NCBI RefSeq assembly: GCF_000374045.1
Contig: NZ_KB893314.1
Span: forward strand, 495,115 to 559,114
From: Segetibacter koreensis DSM 18137
GTDB lineage: Bacteria > Bacteroidota > Bacteroidia > Chitinophagales > Chitinophagaceae
DNA length: 64,000 bases
Direction of reading: 5' to 3'
Numbering within the stretch: the first letter of the stretch is position 1; each line of letters starts with the position of its first letter. Positions 47,878 through 58,262 of the stretch are shown here, in pieces. The position numbers were made by a program, and so were the translations under genes. The notes below the pieces were generated by a model, which saw nothing but the letters and a program-made list of their open reading frames with translations, was not told where the DNA came from and did not search any database.

Positions 47878-48552
47878 TTGATTTCAGCTAACCAGAGTAG
47901 GCTACAACTCGCCAAGAATAATAATGTGAGGATATTGATATCATCGCGCTTGTTGGTGCAATTTAAAAATCAAGCCAACCTTAAGGCTGCTAAAGAAGTT
48001 GGAGTACTTGACTGCAAAACTATTATTAGTCCCGCTGATTATATTCTTTTTGTAAATAAGAAACCTGTAGGTGTTATTGAAGCGAAACGTGAAGAAGAAG
48101 GCATACACCTAACAATGCATGAAGACCAGACAGAAGGTTATGCAAAGGCGAAACTTCGGCTGATCGATAATGCTCCTTTGGTTTCTGCTTATGAAAGTAC
48201 AGGTGAAGTAACCCGCTTTACTGACTATCGTGACTCTAAGCCTCGTTCACGCCGGGTATTTACTTTTCATCGTCCTGAAACATTTAAGAACTGGTTGCAG
48301 GATGGCAAGTCGTTAAGAACCCGCTTTCTTGAACTGCCTGCCTTATTACTTACACGCTTAAGAAATTGCCAGGTGGAAGCGATCACCAGTCTTGAAACAT
48401 CCTTCAAACAGTTTACGCCAAAACCCCTTGGGCAAATGGCTACCGGTAGTGGTAAAACCTTTACGGCCATTACAAGTATTTACGGCCTGCTAAAATTTAC
48501 CAAAGCCAAACGAGAAAAGATTGTGTTTTTTGTAAACTCTCTTCCACTATGA
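47878..48552 (+). CDS. Truncated HsdR-like protein (PD-(D/E)XK nuclease plus helicase motif I)
   Basis: A 224-residue open frame with a TTG start. It equals the N-terminal part of a type I restriction subunit: SPADYILFVNKKPVGVIEAK gives Asp54 and Glu68-x-Lys70 of the nuclease site, then YRDSKPRSRRVFTFHRPE, a Q-motif RNCQVEAIT and Walker A MATGSGKTF (about 187-195). It stops 20 residues later, where a full HsdR would continue for several hundred more. Its stop overlaps the drmE start by 4 bases (ATGA). The first 30 residues look altered. It may be dead or may still provide a nuclease to DISARM. Confidence 0.75.
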   Translation: MISANQSRLQLAKNNNVRILISSRLLVQFKNQANLKAAKEVGVLDCKTIISPADYILFVNKKPVGVIEAKREEEGIHLTMHEDQTEGYAKAKLRLIDNAPLVSAYESTGEVTRFTDYRDSKPRSRRVFTFHRPETFKNWLQDGKSLRTRFLELPALLLTRLRNCQVEAITSLETSFKQFTPKPLGQMATGSGKTFTAITSIYGLLKFTKAKREKIVFFVNSLPL

Positions 48553-51017
48553 ACATCAAGATCAAACAATACATTGACCAAATAAGCGGAGAAATACAAC
48601 ACGAAACATTTGCCGACTATTATATTGAGAACATACACGAACTATCGGCTTTCGACAAAATAAACTTTCACTTGCTAAACAAGCACATTCTGCAAAATGG
48701 CGAGAGTGATTTTTTTATTGGTATACCCGAAGAAGATTTTCGGGAGCATTTCTTTGATAGTGTTTTCTATGCAGTTTCTCTTATGAAATTATTTCAAAAT
48801 TTTTGCACTTATCAGAAGAAAGAACCCCAACTAGCCACTGGTGACATTATTTATACCAACGGCCGAATTTATCAATATCTGGGTAACACTTATGGTATGA
48901 TGAATTTAAAACTAAAATTCCCGGGGAAGAACGAACGAGACGCTTACATACAGAAAAAACCAGGCATTTACACTAAACTGGATCAGGAATTTGATTTTCA
49001 GAAACGCGTAACTATTGAATGCTTAGAGGGCTATTGCAAATTTTTGACGACTTCATTTAAAGATCCATCGTTTCCAGTTCTCACTGAATTTCCTCATAAA
49101 ACGCTAATCATATCAGATAAAGAACTTACCAGAATTAATCAATATATCCCATTCAGATACCATTCAAAAAATGCAGTTGTTATCCATAAAATACCAGTTG
49201 ACACACTAATAGATATATGCACTAGCTTTACTGTAGCCAAAATCCTTATCAGCGAGGGTGCAATTTCGAATGCTTTTGACGAGATAATAATTATTGGAGA
49301 TGCCAAATACCGGGATGAAATATTTGCAGATATTCAAAACAGTAAGGCATGGGGTCATTTTAAAAGCATAATTCTTATTGGAACAAATAAGCCTAAAACA
49401 TTTCATCGGTTTAGGGAATGGAACTGGACCAAGCGAGAAATTATTATTGCTCAAAAGCAAGTACCCAATGAATTAAGCCCAGTCACTATAAAAGATGACA
49501 ACCTCCTTGTCGCAATAAATGAATTTCACAGGTATATTGAAACTGTTAATCGAATCTACAATACAGATATTTCATATTTATTGAAATTTGTCAATTTCTT
49601 TCTAAGGCAGGTCCTTCCGGGCTCTGAAGCTGATTTTGTTTATGCAAGCTATCTAAGCCGGGTGCAAAACCACCTAGAGGATAAAGAATTTGATGGTTTG
49701 TTATTAGCCGCTGTCAATTATAACCAATCGGCCAAGAAGGAGATCATTTCAAATATAATAAACCACTTCATTCAGCTAAAAGAGCTTATTACTGTCAACA
49801 ACGCAAAACTTGAGTGGATTTTGTCACTTGCAAAGGAGCGTAAGATCAACTTACTGATAGACAAACGACAGGGTGAAATACTAAAGCAGTATTTCAAGAG
49901 AAAGGAAATTAGAAATATAAAGTTGATTACAAACAAAAAGGTAGGAAGCGTAACCTTGTTGGATGATTTTATCACCGATCAGAGCTTGAATAATCCGGAA
50001 AAACCTTTTGTAGTATCGTATCTGAGTGACCCTAATTTGTATAATCAGTTAATGGAAGTGAAGGGGATGGTGAAAGTCCTTTGTTACAATAAATTGGATA
50101 TTCAACTCTTCGAAAACTTAAAGGCAAAAGAAGAAAATGAATTGGCAAAACACATCTCCCATAAGGATCGTAACTACTTTATTGGAAATAAATTCGACAT
50201 CGAAGAAAAACCGCTAATTCAAACACAGTTTTACAAACATCTATTTGAATTTAAAGAGCCGAGCATACTAAGCCGAAGATTTAATACTGATGGAGAGCCT
50301 TCTAATGAAGGTATCTGGTACGAAGTTGAATTCACCGACGGTACAACAGACCTACTAACGGCAGCTAAATCAGTCATATGGATTTTTGACGGAGAGCAAA
50401 CCGAAATTACTATTGAAGAATGTGCGCCTGGTTCTTACATCAAATATTATAAAAATAGTAGCAAGAAAGATTTTGATGAGTTGTTGAAGTTGAGGGATGG
50501 GAACGGTGTTTTAGATAACATTGAAAAACTTAGTGCTCTGTGGAAAAGGGCGCTTATTTCATTATTGGCCGGAAAGAACCATAAGAAATTGTATGATCTA
50601 ATTTTTCGCACCAGTGATGTTGTCTCTTTCAATACATTCAAAAGCTACTTCGATCCTACAAAAAGTACATTGTTCCCTCAAAATGGTGTTTTGGAGGCAA
50701 TGCTAAAATATTGCAATCAAGCGGGCTGGAGAAATATGCTATTCGTTGAAAGGTTTGAAGAGATAAGAGCGGCCGCCACTCAAAACAAATCCATTAAAAT
50801 TAAGTTTGGCCACCATCTCAGTAGATTATTTGAGAGTGATGGTCCTGTAGATATAGACGGTGTAATTGCGGATGCGAATGAGTTACCGGATCACTTGAAA
50901 GCAAAAGTTCTTTCTTTTATTAAATCCGGAACAATTAAATCGAAGAAAATTATAAATAGTAACGATGGAAGAATATCTAACCAATCCCAGTCTGATTTTC
51001 AGAGATTCAATTCGTAA
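48549..51017 (+). CDS. drmE: DISARM class 2 protein DrmE
   Basis: An 822-residue protein in front of drmA, the position of drmE in class 2 DISARM. It has no motif that I can assign: NIKIKQYIDQISGEIQHETF at the start, IIIIGDAKYRDEIFADI mid-protein, WYEVEFTDGTTDLLTAAKSV later, and a helical C-terminus. Length fits the family. It overlaps the HsdR-like gene by 4 bases and drmA by 53 bases, so all are in one operon. The identity rests mostly on position next to definite drmA and drmB. Confidence 0.75.
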   Translation: MNIKIKQYIDQISGEIQHETFADYYIENIHELSAFDKINFHLLNKHILQNGESDFFIGIPEEDFREHFFDSVFYAVSLMKLFQNFCTYQKKEPQLATGDIIYTNGRIYQYLGNTYGMMNLKLKFPGKNERDAYIQKKPGIYTKLDQEFDFQKRVTIECLEGYCKFLTTSFKDPSFPVLTEFPHKTLIISDKELTRINQYIPFRYHSKNAVVIHKIPVDTLIDICTSFTVAKILISEGAISNAFDEIIIIGDAKYRDEIFADIQNSKAWGHFKSIILIGTNKPKTFHRFREWNWTKREIIIAQKQVPNELSPVTIKDDNLLVAINEFHRYIETVNRIYNTDISYLLKFVNFFLRQVLPGSEADFVYASYLSRVQNHLEDKEFDGLLLAAVNYNQSAKKEIISNIINHFIQLKELITVNNAKLEWILSLAKERKINLLIDKRQGEILKQYFKRKEIRNIKLITNKKVGSVTLLDDFITDQSLNNPEKPFVVSYLSDPNLYNQLMEVKGMVKVLCYNKLDIQLFENLKAKEENELAKHISHKDRNYFIGNKFDIEEKPLIQTQFYKHLFEFKEPSILSRRFNTDGEPSNEGIWYEVEFTDGTTDLLTAAKSVIWIFDGEQTEITIEECAPGSYIKYYKNSSKKDFDELLKLRDGNGVLDNIEKLSALWKRALISLLAGKNHKKLYDLIFRTSDVVSFNTFKSYFDPTKSTLFPQNGVLEAMLKYCNQAGWRNMLFVERFEEIRAAATQNKSIKIKFGHHLSRLFESDGPVDIDGVIADANELPDHLKAKVLSFIKSGTIKSKKIINSNDGRISNQSQSDFQRFNS

Positions 51018-54000
51018 AGGGCTAATAGGTCCTGGATCCGACATATTTGGCTTGCCGGACGATTTTGAAATTATTTCGGACTATCCGTTGAAGCGGTATT
51101 ATTCCGGCATTCTCTTTCCGGAAAGAGAAACGCACAAAACCATTGGAGAGGCGCATGATCAACATGCAAAGGCTGCATTAAGCGACGACGGGGAAGCAGG
51201 AGATGAATTACCTAACGATCAGGGTGCCGCAGCAGATGATGACAGCGCTGAAACAGTGAAAAATAAGAACAAAGACCTAACGGAAGATTATTACTCAGAA
51301 GCCACGCATTATTTCCCAAATAATTTTGGCCTTACTTTTTGTGTCGATAAAGATCAAAAATCGGTACTTGCCGAATTTTCTTTTGCGGTGTACGATCAGC
51401 TGAAGTTTGGCAAAGGGAAAATTGCAATTACTCAACAGGAATTTGACGAGTTTGCCGACAATCATTTCTCGCCTGTTCGCCCATACCTTTTGTTCGAAGA
51501 CGGTTATATGTCTATTGCACCACGAGCCTCTCTTCCTTTCACCGCATATTCTTTAAAAGAACATTTTGGAGGTGATGACGGCAAGCCAATCCGGGAAATG
51601 GTAGGGTACAATAAACTAGCCCTTTTATTGGGAAGAATGTGGCAGCGTAGACCAATAGAACCCATTCAATTACGTATTGATTTAGAGGATAAAGAAGAGA
51701 TCAAGTTAGAAGGCATCCCACTTTTTAAAGAAAAGGATAGCAATAGCGCTGTTTCCTGTTACTATAAAAGGGTTTATCAAACTCGATATGGCAAATATGT
51801 AAAAATCTTAATGGCTAATAAAGCTACTCATAGAAGAGACAAGTTTTCAAACGCAAGCGAAGCGTTGAATAAGAAATGCCTGTTTCAAACAAAAATTATT
51901 ATCAAGGATGCTGTATTTAAACCCTATAAACAGCTTTCTGACATCAACCCATTTGACCACGAACTGAATACAATCAATTTTCAATATCGGGAGGAATTAT
52001 CGTTTGCCGTTGGTCACGGATGCTCTGTTGATTGGAATAATACAAATTCACCAACTCAACTTTCTACAACCTTTCAGCCGGAAGTAGATATTAAAAGTTA
52101 CAGTAACGATTTCAGGAGCGATTTTCCGGATCATTTAAAAAATATAGCTGAACTAAAAAATTTGTCGATTTGGTCCAAATACAACAAACAGGAACTTATT
52201 TCTAAACTCTCCGCCTTTGTCCAGGAATATGATAATTGGATAAAGACACAAGAAAAAACAATTGTTCAGGAATTTGAGCAGTCTATTAAGGAAACGCTTA
52301 TAAAGAATCATACCTACACATATGATAGACTGATAAACAACATTAAATATCTGTGCGAGAATGAGGTGGCATATCAATCATTTTTGCTCGCAAATACAGC
52401 AATGTATTTACAAATGATACTTTCAACAGACGACAGATTTGGTAAAAAAAATAAAGAACTCCATGAATTTGTAACCGCTGACACATCAACATATAACGAC
52501 TTGAATTTCTTCAAAGTCTATAATGATAAGAACCCAGCATATCGCCCTTTTCAATTAGCATTCTTTTTATTGAATATTGAAAGCACCATCAATAAACAAT
52601 CTGAAGAAAGAAATAATATTGTCGACCTTATTTGGTTTCCTACGGGAGGTGGTAAAACCGAGGCATATTTAGCGCTGACAGCATTTACAATCATCAGCCG
52701 CAGGAAAATTTATGGTCCCAATGCAGAAGGAGTTTCAGTGATTATGCGTTATACCCTAAGGCTATTAACCGCCCAGCAATTCGACCGTGCAGGAAAACTA
52801 ATCATGTCGTTGGAGTTTCTAAGAAAGCATTTGAGAAACGATATTAATTATTCTTTTGGAAACGAGACCGTTTCAATTGGGATGTGGGTAGGATCAGCTA
52901 CTACTCCCAACAAATACAAAGACGCTTTCCAAGATTTTTTCAAATATCTAAACGATGGAATAACGCAGTCAAATCGAGGAAGAAAAATTGATTTAACTTA
53001 TCGAAACAAATTCCCTATTACATCCTGCCCCTGGTGTGGATGTAACCTGGTTTCTCAAAATCCAATGAATAACCAATGGCTTACAGGCTATACAGCTAAG
53101 GAAAAGTCATTTTCCGTTAGCTGCTTGAATAAAGCATGTAGTTTTAACACTGAACTTCCGATCGATTTTATCGATGAAAAAATATATGAAACTAAGCCAA
53201 CTCTGTTGTTTGCTACGGTAGACAAATTCGCCATGCTTTCGCATAGGCCGGAAGGGCATAAGCTATTCAATTCATTGCAGGGTAACCTTCATCCACCCGA
53301 TTTGATTATTCAGGATGAATTGCATTTGCTTAGCGGTCCTTTAGGTTCTATCACGGGCTTATATGAAACAATTATCGAACTGCTCTGCATTAAAGGAGAT
53401 CAACGACCAAAAATCATTGCATCCACAGCCACCACAAGAAACACAGCCGAACAAGTACAAATGCTCTATGGTAACAGGAAGCTAAATATTTTTCCTGCAC
53501 CTGGTCTTTCATATAAGGACAACTTTTTCTCTTTCGTTTCAAAAGTCAGTAAGCGAAAGCATATTGCTTTTTTTCCAACAGGTAAAACTTCTGTCGACAC
53601 TCAAATCCAGTTACTTGCTCATTTATTATTGGCAAGGATTGAACTTTTCAAATTATTTGTTCAGCAATTCCAACTCGATAAGGCGGTCAAAAAAATAGAC
53701 CATTATTGGACCATTGTTTCATTTTATAATAGTTTAAAAGATGTAGGAAAGATTTATAACAAAGTGCCTGCTGAAATAATTGCGCTGATTAAGATGTTGC
53801 ATAACAGGAATAGTGATACACTTAGTGGGTATAATTTCAATTATTATAATCTTCCTGGAAGGACCAAGGAGCTTACAAGCCGAGTTCAGAGCAATCTCAT
53901 AAAAAGTTTGTTGAATGAAATGGAGCATCCATTTAATCTACAAAAGACAGATGCCGGTAATAATTATGTTTCAGAAACTGTAGATTTAGTTTTGGCGTCG

Positions 54001-54591
54001 AATATGTTCTCCGTTGGAATTGACATCAAAAGATTGAATGTAATGTTGATGAATGGCCAACCCCGCAATGTAGCAGAATACATACAGGCGTCAAGTCGGG
54101 TAGGTAGGGATAGCCCCGGCATTGTAATAAACCTCCTCGACGCCAACAGATCGAGGGAAAAATCATATTTCGAGAACTATAAAGCATTTAATAATAGTTA
54201 CTATAAGTATGTTGAACCATTAAGTGTTACACCCTTTACTGAAATTGCGTTGGATAAGGTAGTAAATACAATATTAGTTTGCTTTGTCCGCCATAAGCAA
54301 GGGTTAAACGCAGACAAGGATGCAAAAAAATTTACAGGAGACATTTGTATATTAAAAGACTACATCAAGGAGAGAATTAAAGATGCTACGCAATTGCAAT
54401 ATGCTCTGAACAAGTTGGATGAACTTTCCGGCAATTGGCTAAACAAATTAAGTGACCTGGACTTGCATTATAAAAACCATGAACAATCCAACCATAATTT
54501 AATTCAAAAAACAACAGTTACTGATGATTGGAGCTTGATGCAATCAATGCGTGAAATAGACACAAACAGCATAATTAAAATTATTCAGTGA
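50965..54591 (+). CDS. drmA: DISARM helicase DrmA
   Basis: A 1208-residue SF2 helicase, the core motor of DISARM. Walker A WFPTGGGKTEAYLAL (about 556), DEXH-type Walker B IIQDELHLLSGPLG (about 782), motif III ASTATTR (about 817), motifs V-VI VGIDIKRLNVML and YIQASSRVGRD (about 1018-1045). A zinc-binding insertion CPWCG...CLNKAC lies near 688-722. In the known system DrmA pairs with DrmB and acts on DNA with a free 5' single-stranded end. The N-terminal 350 residues are poorly conserved to my eye and include an acidic stretch. Confidence 0.92.
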   Translation: MEEYLTNPSLIFRDSIRKGLIGPGSDIFGLPDDFEIISDYPLKRYYSGILFPERETHKTIGEAHDQHAKAALSDDGEAGDELPNDQGAAADDDSAETVKNKNKDLTEDYYSEATHYFPNNFGLTFCVDKDQKSVLAEFSFAVYDQLKFGKGKIAITQQEFDEFADNHFSPVRPYLLFEDGYMSIAPRASLPFTAYSLKEHFGGDDGKPIREMVGYNKLALLLGRMWQRRPIEPIQLRIDLEDKEEIKLEGIPLFKEKDSNSAVSCYYKRVYQTRYGKYVKILMANKATHRRDKFSNASEALNKKCLFQTKIIIKDAVFKPYKQLSDINPFDHELNTINFQYREELSFAVGHGCSVDWNNTNSPTQLSTTFQPEVDIKSYSNDFRSDFPDHLKNIAELKNLSIWSKYNKQELISKLSAFVQEYDNWIKTQEKTIVQEFEQSIKETLIKNHTYTYDRLINNIKYLCENEVAYQSFLLANTAMYLQMILSTDDRFGKKNKELHEFVTADTSTYNDLNFFKVYNDKNPAYRPFQLAFFLLNIESTINKQSEERNNIVDLIWFPTGGGKTEAYLALTAFTIISRRKIYGPNAEGVSVIMRYTLRLLTAQQFDRAGKLIMSLEFLRKHLRNDINYSFGNETVSIGMWVGSATTPNKYKDAFQDFFKYLNDGITQSNRGRKIDLTYRNKFPITSCPWCGCNLVSQNPMNNQWLTGYTAKEKSFSVSCLNKACSFNTELPIDFIDEKIYETKPTLLFATVDKFAMLSHRPEGHKLFNSLQGNLHPPDLIIQDELHLLSGPLGSITGLYETIIELLCIKGDQRPKIIASTATTRNTAEQVQMLYGNRKLNIFPAPGLSYKDNFFSFVSKVSKRKHIAFFPTGKTSVDTQIQLLAHLLLARIELFKLFVQQFQLDKAVKKIDHYWTIVSFYNSLKDVGKIYNKVPAEIIALIKMLHNRNSDTLSGYNFNYYNLPGRTKELTSRVQSNLIKSLLNEMEHPFNLQKTDAGNNYVSETVDLVLASNMFSVGIDIKRLNVMLMNGQPRNVAEYIQASSRVGRDSPGIVINLLDANRSREKSYFENYKAFNNSYYKYVEPLSVTPFTEIALDKVVNTILVCFVRHKQGLNADKDAKKFTGDICILKDYIKERIKDATQLQYALNKLDELSGNWLNKLSDLDLHYKNHEQSNHNLIQKTTVTDDWSLMQSMREIDTNSIIKIIQ

Positions 54592-56558
54592 TGGATTACA
54601 ATCAACATGAAAATATTCAGACAAGAAAAACAATAAGTTCTTATGGTGGAGTTGGATCAATTCTGGAAACCAGAAATGGTTCCCTTATCATAAGCCCATT
54701 TAACCAGTGGCCTTATTTCATGGCCCTTAATGGCAATTTTAAAGACGAGCATTTGATACTGGATAAGCGTTTTAAAAACAGACTTAGAAAATATTTTTCC
54801 AACTTAAACCATTTGATTCGGGTACCAATTAACGAAATTGAAGGGGGTAAATTTTCTTCCTGTAGTGCAAATTTATTGAGCGGAAAATATTTTCCGGAGT
54901 GGTTTTATTGCAATGAGTGCCATAAGTTTGATAAACATGCCAATTGGAAAAAAAATTGGGAAATCAAGGTCAAACAAGAAGATAAGAGTAAGTTTTTCCC
55001 TCCTAAATGCTACAAGTGCTACTTAGACGCACAGTTAAGGGGAAAGCGAAAATTGATTGACTTAGAACAAATTAGGTTTATCCTTATTTCACCTGGTGGC
55101 GAAGTAGCAGATATTCCCTGGGAGAGATGGGCATTTTCGCGGAGTGTTCAAAAAGATAAAAGGGAAAATTACAACAATGGGACGGACACAAACGCTGCGG
55201 AAATTAGATTAGCAAACATTGATATTCCGAAGGATTTAGAAATGGAACTAATACCATTGAATAAATACAGTGACTTGTCCGGGTTAGCCATTTTTTCAAC
55301 TTATGACGCTGGACGTAAAAAGGCATTTGCAACACTGTCCGGTTTATTCAGTTTAAGAATACCAAAAAAGGAACTCTTCCCCGGAAATAATGAAGAGGTA
55401 GTTTTTAAACCTGTACTCAGATCGAGCAACAGTGTTTATTACCCCAATATACTTTCAAGTATCTTTCTTCCTGCCGATGATGAGTTAAATGAGGCAACAA
55501 TTGAGAAAATAAAAAAGAAGGCAGCGAGGAATAAAACTGCAAGCGAAATATCAGAAGACTTGTTAGATGACAATGTCGAAATTTCTGAGGCAGAAATTCA
55601 AAGCCTAATTGACAATGATTTCGATCTAGGATTGATGGTTCAAACGATGTCAGAAAATGAATATCGGCTTGCGGAATACAAGTTTATTACCACGCACCAC
55701 AATAGTGATTTAAAGGACGACTTGATATTCCAAAAAGTTTCGAAAGGCTTTTATCCCCATAAGTTTCTAAAGTCCGTAACTCGAATGGATAAAATAAGAA
55801 TTACTTCCGTTCAAACTTCATATACCCGACAAGAACCAATAGACAGAGACTATTATTTACGTCCAGACAGTGATATTCAAAATACAAAGGAAAAGATAAG
55901 TAAAAAGTATACTTCTGAAGGATCAGGCTTTGGTCAGCTTACGAATTATTTACCCGCCATGGAAAATTTCGGGGAAGGAATTTTCTTCGAGTTTGAAGAA
56001 AAAACAATTAATAATTGGGTAGTTGCTAACAAAACAGTTGTAGATAGAGTTATGGTTATCGTTAATAATCATAGAAGCTCCGAAGGTTCGCTAAATAAAG
56101 ATCTAAATGTAACTCCCGCTCTCATTTTGATCCATACATTTTCTCATTTAATAATTAAAGAGCTAGAATTTCTTTGCGGTTACCCGTCGACCTCTTTGCA
56201 AGAACGATTGTATATCGATGAAGGCAAAATGTCAGGGGCTCTGATCTATACGATTTCAGGAGCCGAAGGAAGTTACGGCGGTTTAACTTCTTTATGTAAA
56301 TCATCAAAGCTTGATAATATAATACAGTCAGCTGTTATCCGTGCGAAGGATTGCGCTTCTGATCCAATTTGTTATCACTCTTCAGGCCAAGGAGTAGGCA
56401 ACCTCAACTTATCAGCCTGTTATAGTTGCACCTTATTACCTGAAACCTCTTGTGAACAATTCAATTGTTATTTGGACAGACGATTATTGATTGATGACGG
56501 ATACGGATTTTTTAAAGACCTGTATAAATCCGAACAAACCCAAGCTGAAGGTAAATAA
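54591..56558 (+). CDS. drmB: DISARM protein DrmB (DUF1998)
   Basis: A 655-residue partner of DrmA. Two Cys pairs near the N-terminus (YCNECHKF about 106 and KCYKCY about 139) look like a zinc site. The C-terminal DUF1998 domain begins near residue 509 (LILIHTFSHLIIKELEF) and has RAKDCASDPICYHSSGQG, ACYSCTLLPETSCEQFNCY (about 588-625). The start ATG at 54591 shares one base with the drmA stop; a GTG at 54588 is the other option. It is the last intact gene of the operon: no drmC (phospholipase D-like) follows. Confidence 0.92.
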   Translation: MDYNQHENIQTRKTISSYGGVGSILETRNGSLIISPFNQWPYFMALNGNFKDEHLILDKRFKNRLRKYFSNLNHLIRVPINEIEGGKFSSCSANLLSGKYFPEWFYCNECHKFDKHANWKKNWEIKVKQEDKSKFFPPKCYKCYLDAQLRGKRKLIDLEQIRFILISPGGEVADIPWERWAFSRSVQKDKRENYNNGTDTNAAEIRLANIDIPKDLEMELIPLNKYSDLSGLAIFSTYDAGRKKAFATLSGLFSLRIPKKELFPGNNEEVVFKPVLRSSNSVYYPNILSSIFLPADDELNEATIEKIKKKAARNKTASEISEDLLDDNVEISEAEIQSLIDNDFDLGLMVQTMSENEYRLAEYKFITTHHNSDLKDDLIFQKVSKGFYPHKFLKSVTRMDKIRITSVQTSYTRQEPIDRDYYLRPDSDIQNTKEKISKKYTSEGSGFGQLTNYLPAMENFGEGIFFEFEEKTINNWVVANKTVVDRVMVIVNNHRSSEGSLNKDLNVTPALILIHTFSHLIIKELEFLCGYPSTSLQERLYIDEGKMSGALIYTISGAEGSYGGLTSLCKSSKLDNIIQSAVIRAKDCASDPICYHSSGQGVGNLNLSACYSCTLLPETSCEQFNCYLDRRLLIDDGYGFFKDLYKSEQTQAEGK

Positions 56559-56629
56559 GTATTCCTCTTACCCTTTAGAAACCATGTGATTGTTGAGATT
56601 CTATTTCTTCTTTTATATCGATTCGGGAG

Positions 56630-56752
56630 GAGACAAAAAAGAAGTTAAGCGAAAAAGCAAGAGCAAGAGTTTGGGATGAGGCGACAAAAAAGAAAATATC
56701 CGAAGCTTTAAAGGGAAAAAAGAAAAAGTCATTATGTCAACAAATCAGATAG
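56630..56752 (+). pseudogene. NUMOD3-like motif remnant
   Basis: Open fragment reading KLSEKARARVWDEATKKKI and SEALKGKK, the repeated Ser-Glu-x-x-x-Lys pattern of NUMOD3 DNA-binding motifs of homing endonucleases. No GIY-YIG or HNH domain is attached. It overlaps the HsdM remnant start. Low confidence. Confidence 0.4.
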
Positions 56753-56942
56753 TCTCTAAAGCCTGGTCGTTTTGCAATACCCTTCGTGATGATGGTGTGG
56801 GTTATGGCGACACTACTTAGAACAACTTACTTACCTGCTGTTCTTGACAATGGCAGATGAATATAGAAAGCCACCTTACAGCCGGCAGGTTTCTAATAGT
56901 AACCAGTACAATCGGCAAAGATTAAGTCATGTGGGCTTTTAA
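56734..56942 (+). pseudogene. HsdM (type I methyltransferase) N-terminal remnant, frameshifted
   Basis: Starts MSTNQIVSKAWSFCNTLRDD and GVGYGD, then a 2-base insertion near 56811; in the next frame it continues YLEQLTYLLFLTMADEYRKP and PYSRQV before ending at 56942. This is the conserved N-terminus of HsdM in type I R-M. Everything after about 70 residues, and all of hsdS, is gone. Confidence 0.8.
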
Positions 56943-57391
56943 CTAGCCGGTTTATTTCTCAACCCTACCTTTTGTAGCTTCTATACCCGGAAAAGAACGG
57001 TGAACAGATATTTAGCGCAAATGACAAATATCGAGACTATACAAACTGTAAAAAAGATATTTTGACATATTATGGTTGGCAAGTCGGCAAAGTTGGTAAG
57101 CCCTCTTTTTACAGCACCTGAGTTTGCTTCTATAGGCCTCCCCTAACTGAGAAATAAATTCTATATAAGAGCTATTCAAATAAATAAATTTACAAAGTAT
57201 AGGTGTACGTAATGAGGAATTCACGTTGTAGTATCTGGAAGATGAATACAATAACCATGTTAAATCAAGGCTTCGGTAAAAAAGGGATTATTAAAAATTA
57301 TATCGGGAATCCGGACGGTAGACAATTCAAATTAAATTTTCTCTTTTTTTTAAATAAACCTTATTAAGGGTTTAGGAAAATACTACAAAAG

Positions 57392-57415
57392 GTGTAGCTA
57401 GTGTAGGTGGTGTAG
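57392..57415 (-). repeat. Iteron module A: three 9-bp repeats
   Basis: GTGTAG at 57392, 57401 and 57410 (minus strand CTACAC), exact 9-base period. A T-tract ending in TAAG lies on one side when read on the minus strand. It is the reverse orientation of modules B and C. Confidence 0.8.
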
Positions 57416-58030
57416 GACTTAAAAAACTTTTTTTCTGACTAAGATGTTAATTTTTTAAAAACCTCTCCCAAAAACTACTATAGCCTGTCATATTTTTTCC
57501 TTTTTAGATGATAATTTTTGTAATGAACAAATTGAGGTATAGGACTTTCAGGATGTAAATCCATCCTAATCTTTATTACTACTACAAGGGGAACGCAAAG
57601 CTACTATAGCAGTAAGAGAAGGTATGGCATCAATGGTAAAAGAATTGTATTTTTAAAAGGCTAGATGAAGAATAACTCTAAAGGTTTTAAATGCGTTCCA
57701 GCTTGTCTTCTTGCACTTCCTTCCACAATTAATATAGTAAATTTACAGGTTTGTAATTGTAATCCTTCAATATAAATACCTGTTGCTTATTATTTTCCCT
57801 TTGATTTAAGACAGTTGTCATATCCAATCCTACTTTATATAAACTTCTACCTTACATAATTTTTATGCAATAAATTCTGTAAATGTTACCATGCTGGCTA
57901 TAGTAGCTTTCTCCTTTACTTCGTATCAAAACTATTAAAAGACCATATAGGATATAGTAATTATAGATATGGAGAGGTAGTAGTATGTGAAATAAAAATC
58001 TCGGTAGCGTTAAAAAAAGTTTTTTTTAAC

Positions 58031-58054
58031 CTACACTTGCTACACAAACTACAC
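58031..58054 (+). repeat. Iteron module B: three 9-bp repeats
   Basis: CTACAC at 58031, 58040 and 58049 with spacers TTG and AAA, exact 9-base period, preceded directly by a T-run and TAAC. Confidence 0.8.
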
Positions 58055-58262
58055 TTTCTTAAGCCTGTATAAGAGACAATGTAAAACCTTTTTTTTGAAC
58101 TAATTTCTGCATATAAGATCAATGTTATATGTACCGTATACTATAAAAGAAGAGGAAAGCTGGATGGAATATAAGATGCGTCTAAATGAATGATCAGAAA
58201 AAAATTACCGTCAGCAAAGGCGGGGTTTCAAATGGCTTTTGCGACCGTGGGGAGGGAGTAAC

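Larger units (their letters stand above)
56943..58262. other. Gene-free interval between defence and replication regions
   Basis: About 1.3 kb, AT-rich, with short open frames that look like noise. It holds iteron modules A and B (listed separately) and long homopolymeric A/T runs. Nothing else is recognised. Confidence 0.5.

Noticed and set aside
57012..57251. 79-residue open frame on the minus strand
   Set aside because: Composition is noise-like (Tyr/Ser/Cys rich), with no ribosome-binding site, in a region with iterons and relics only.
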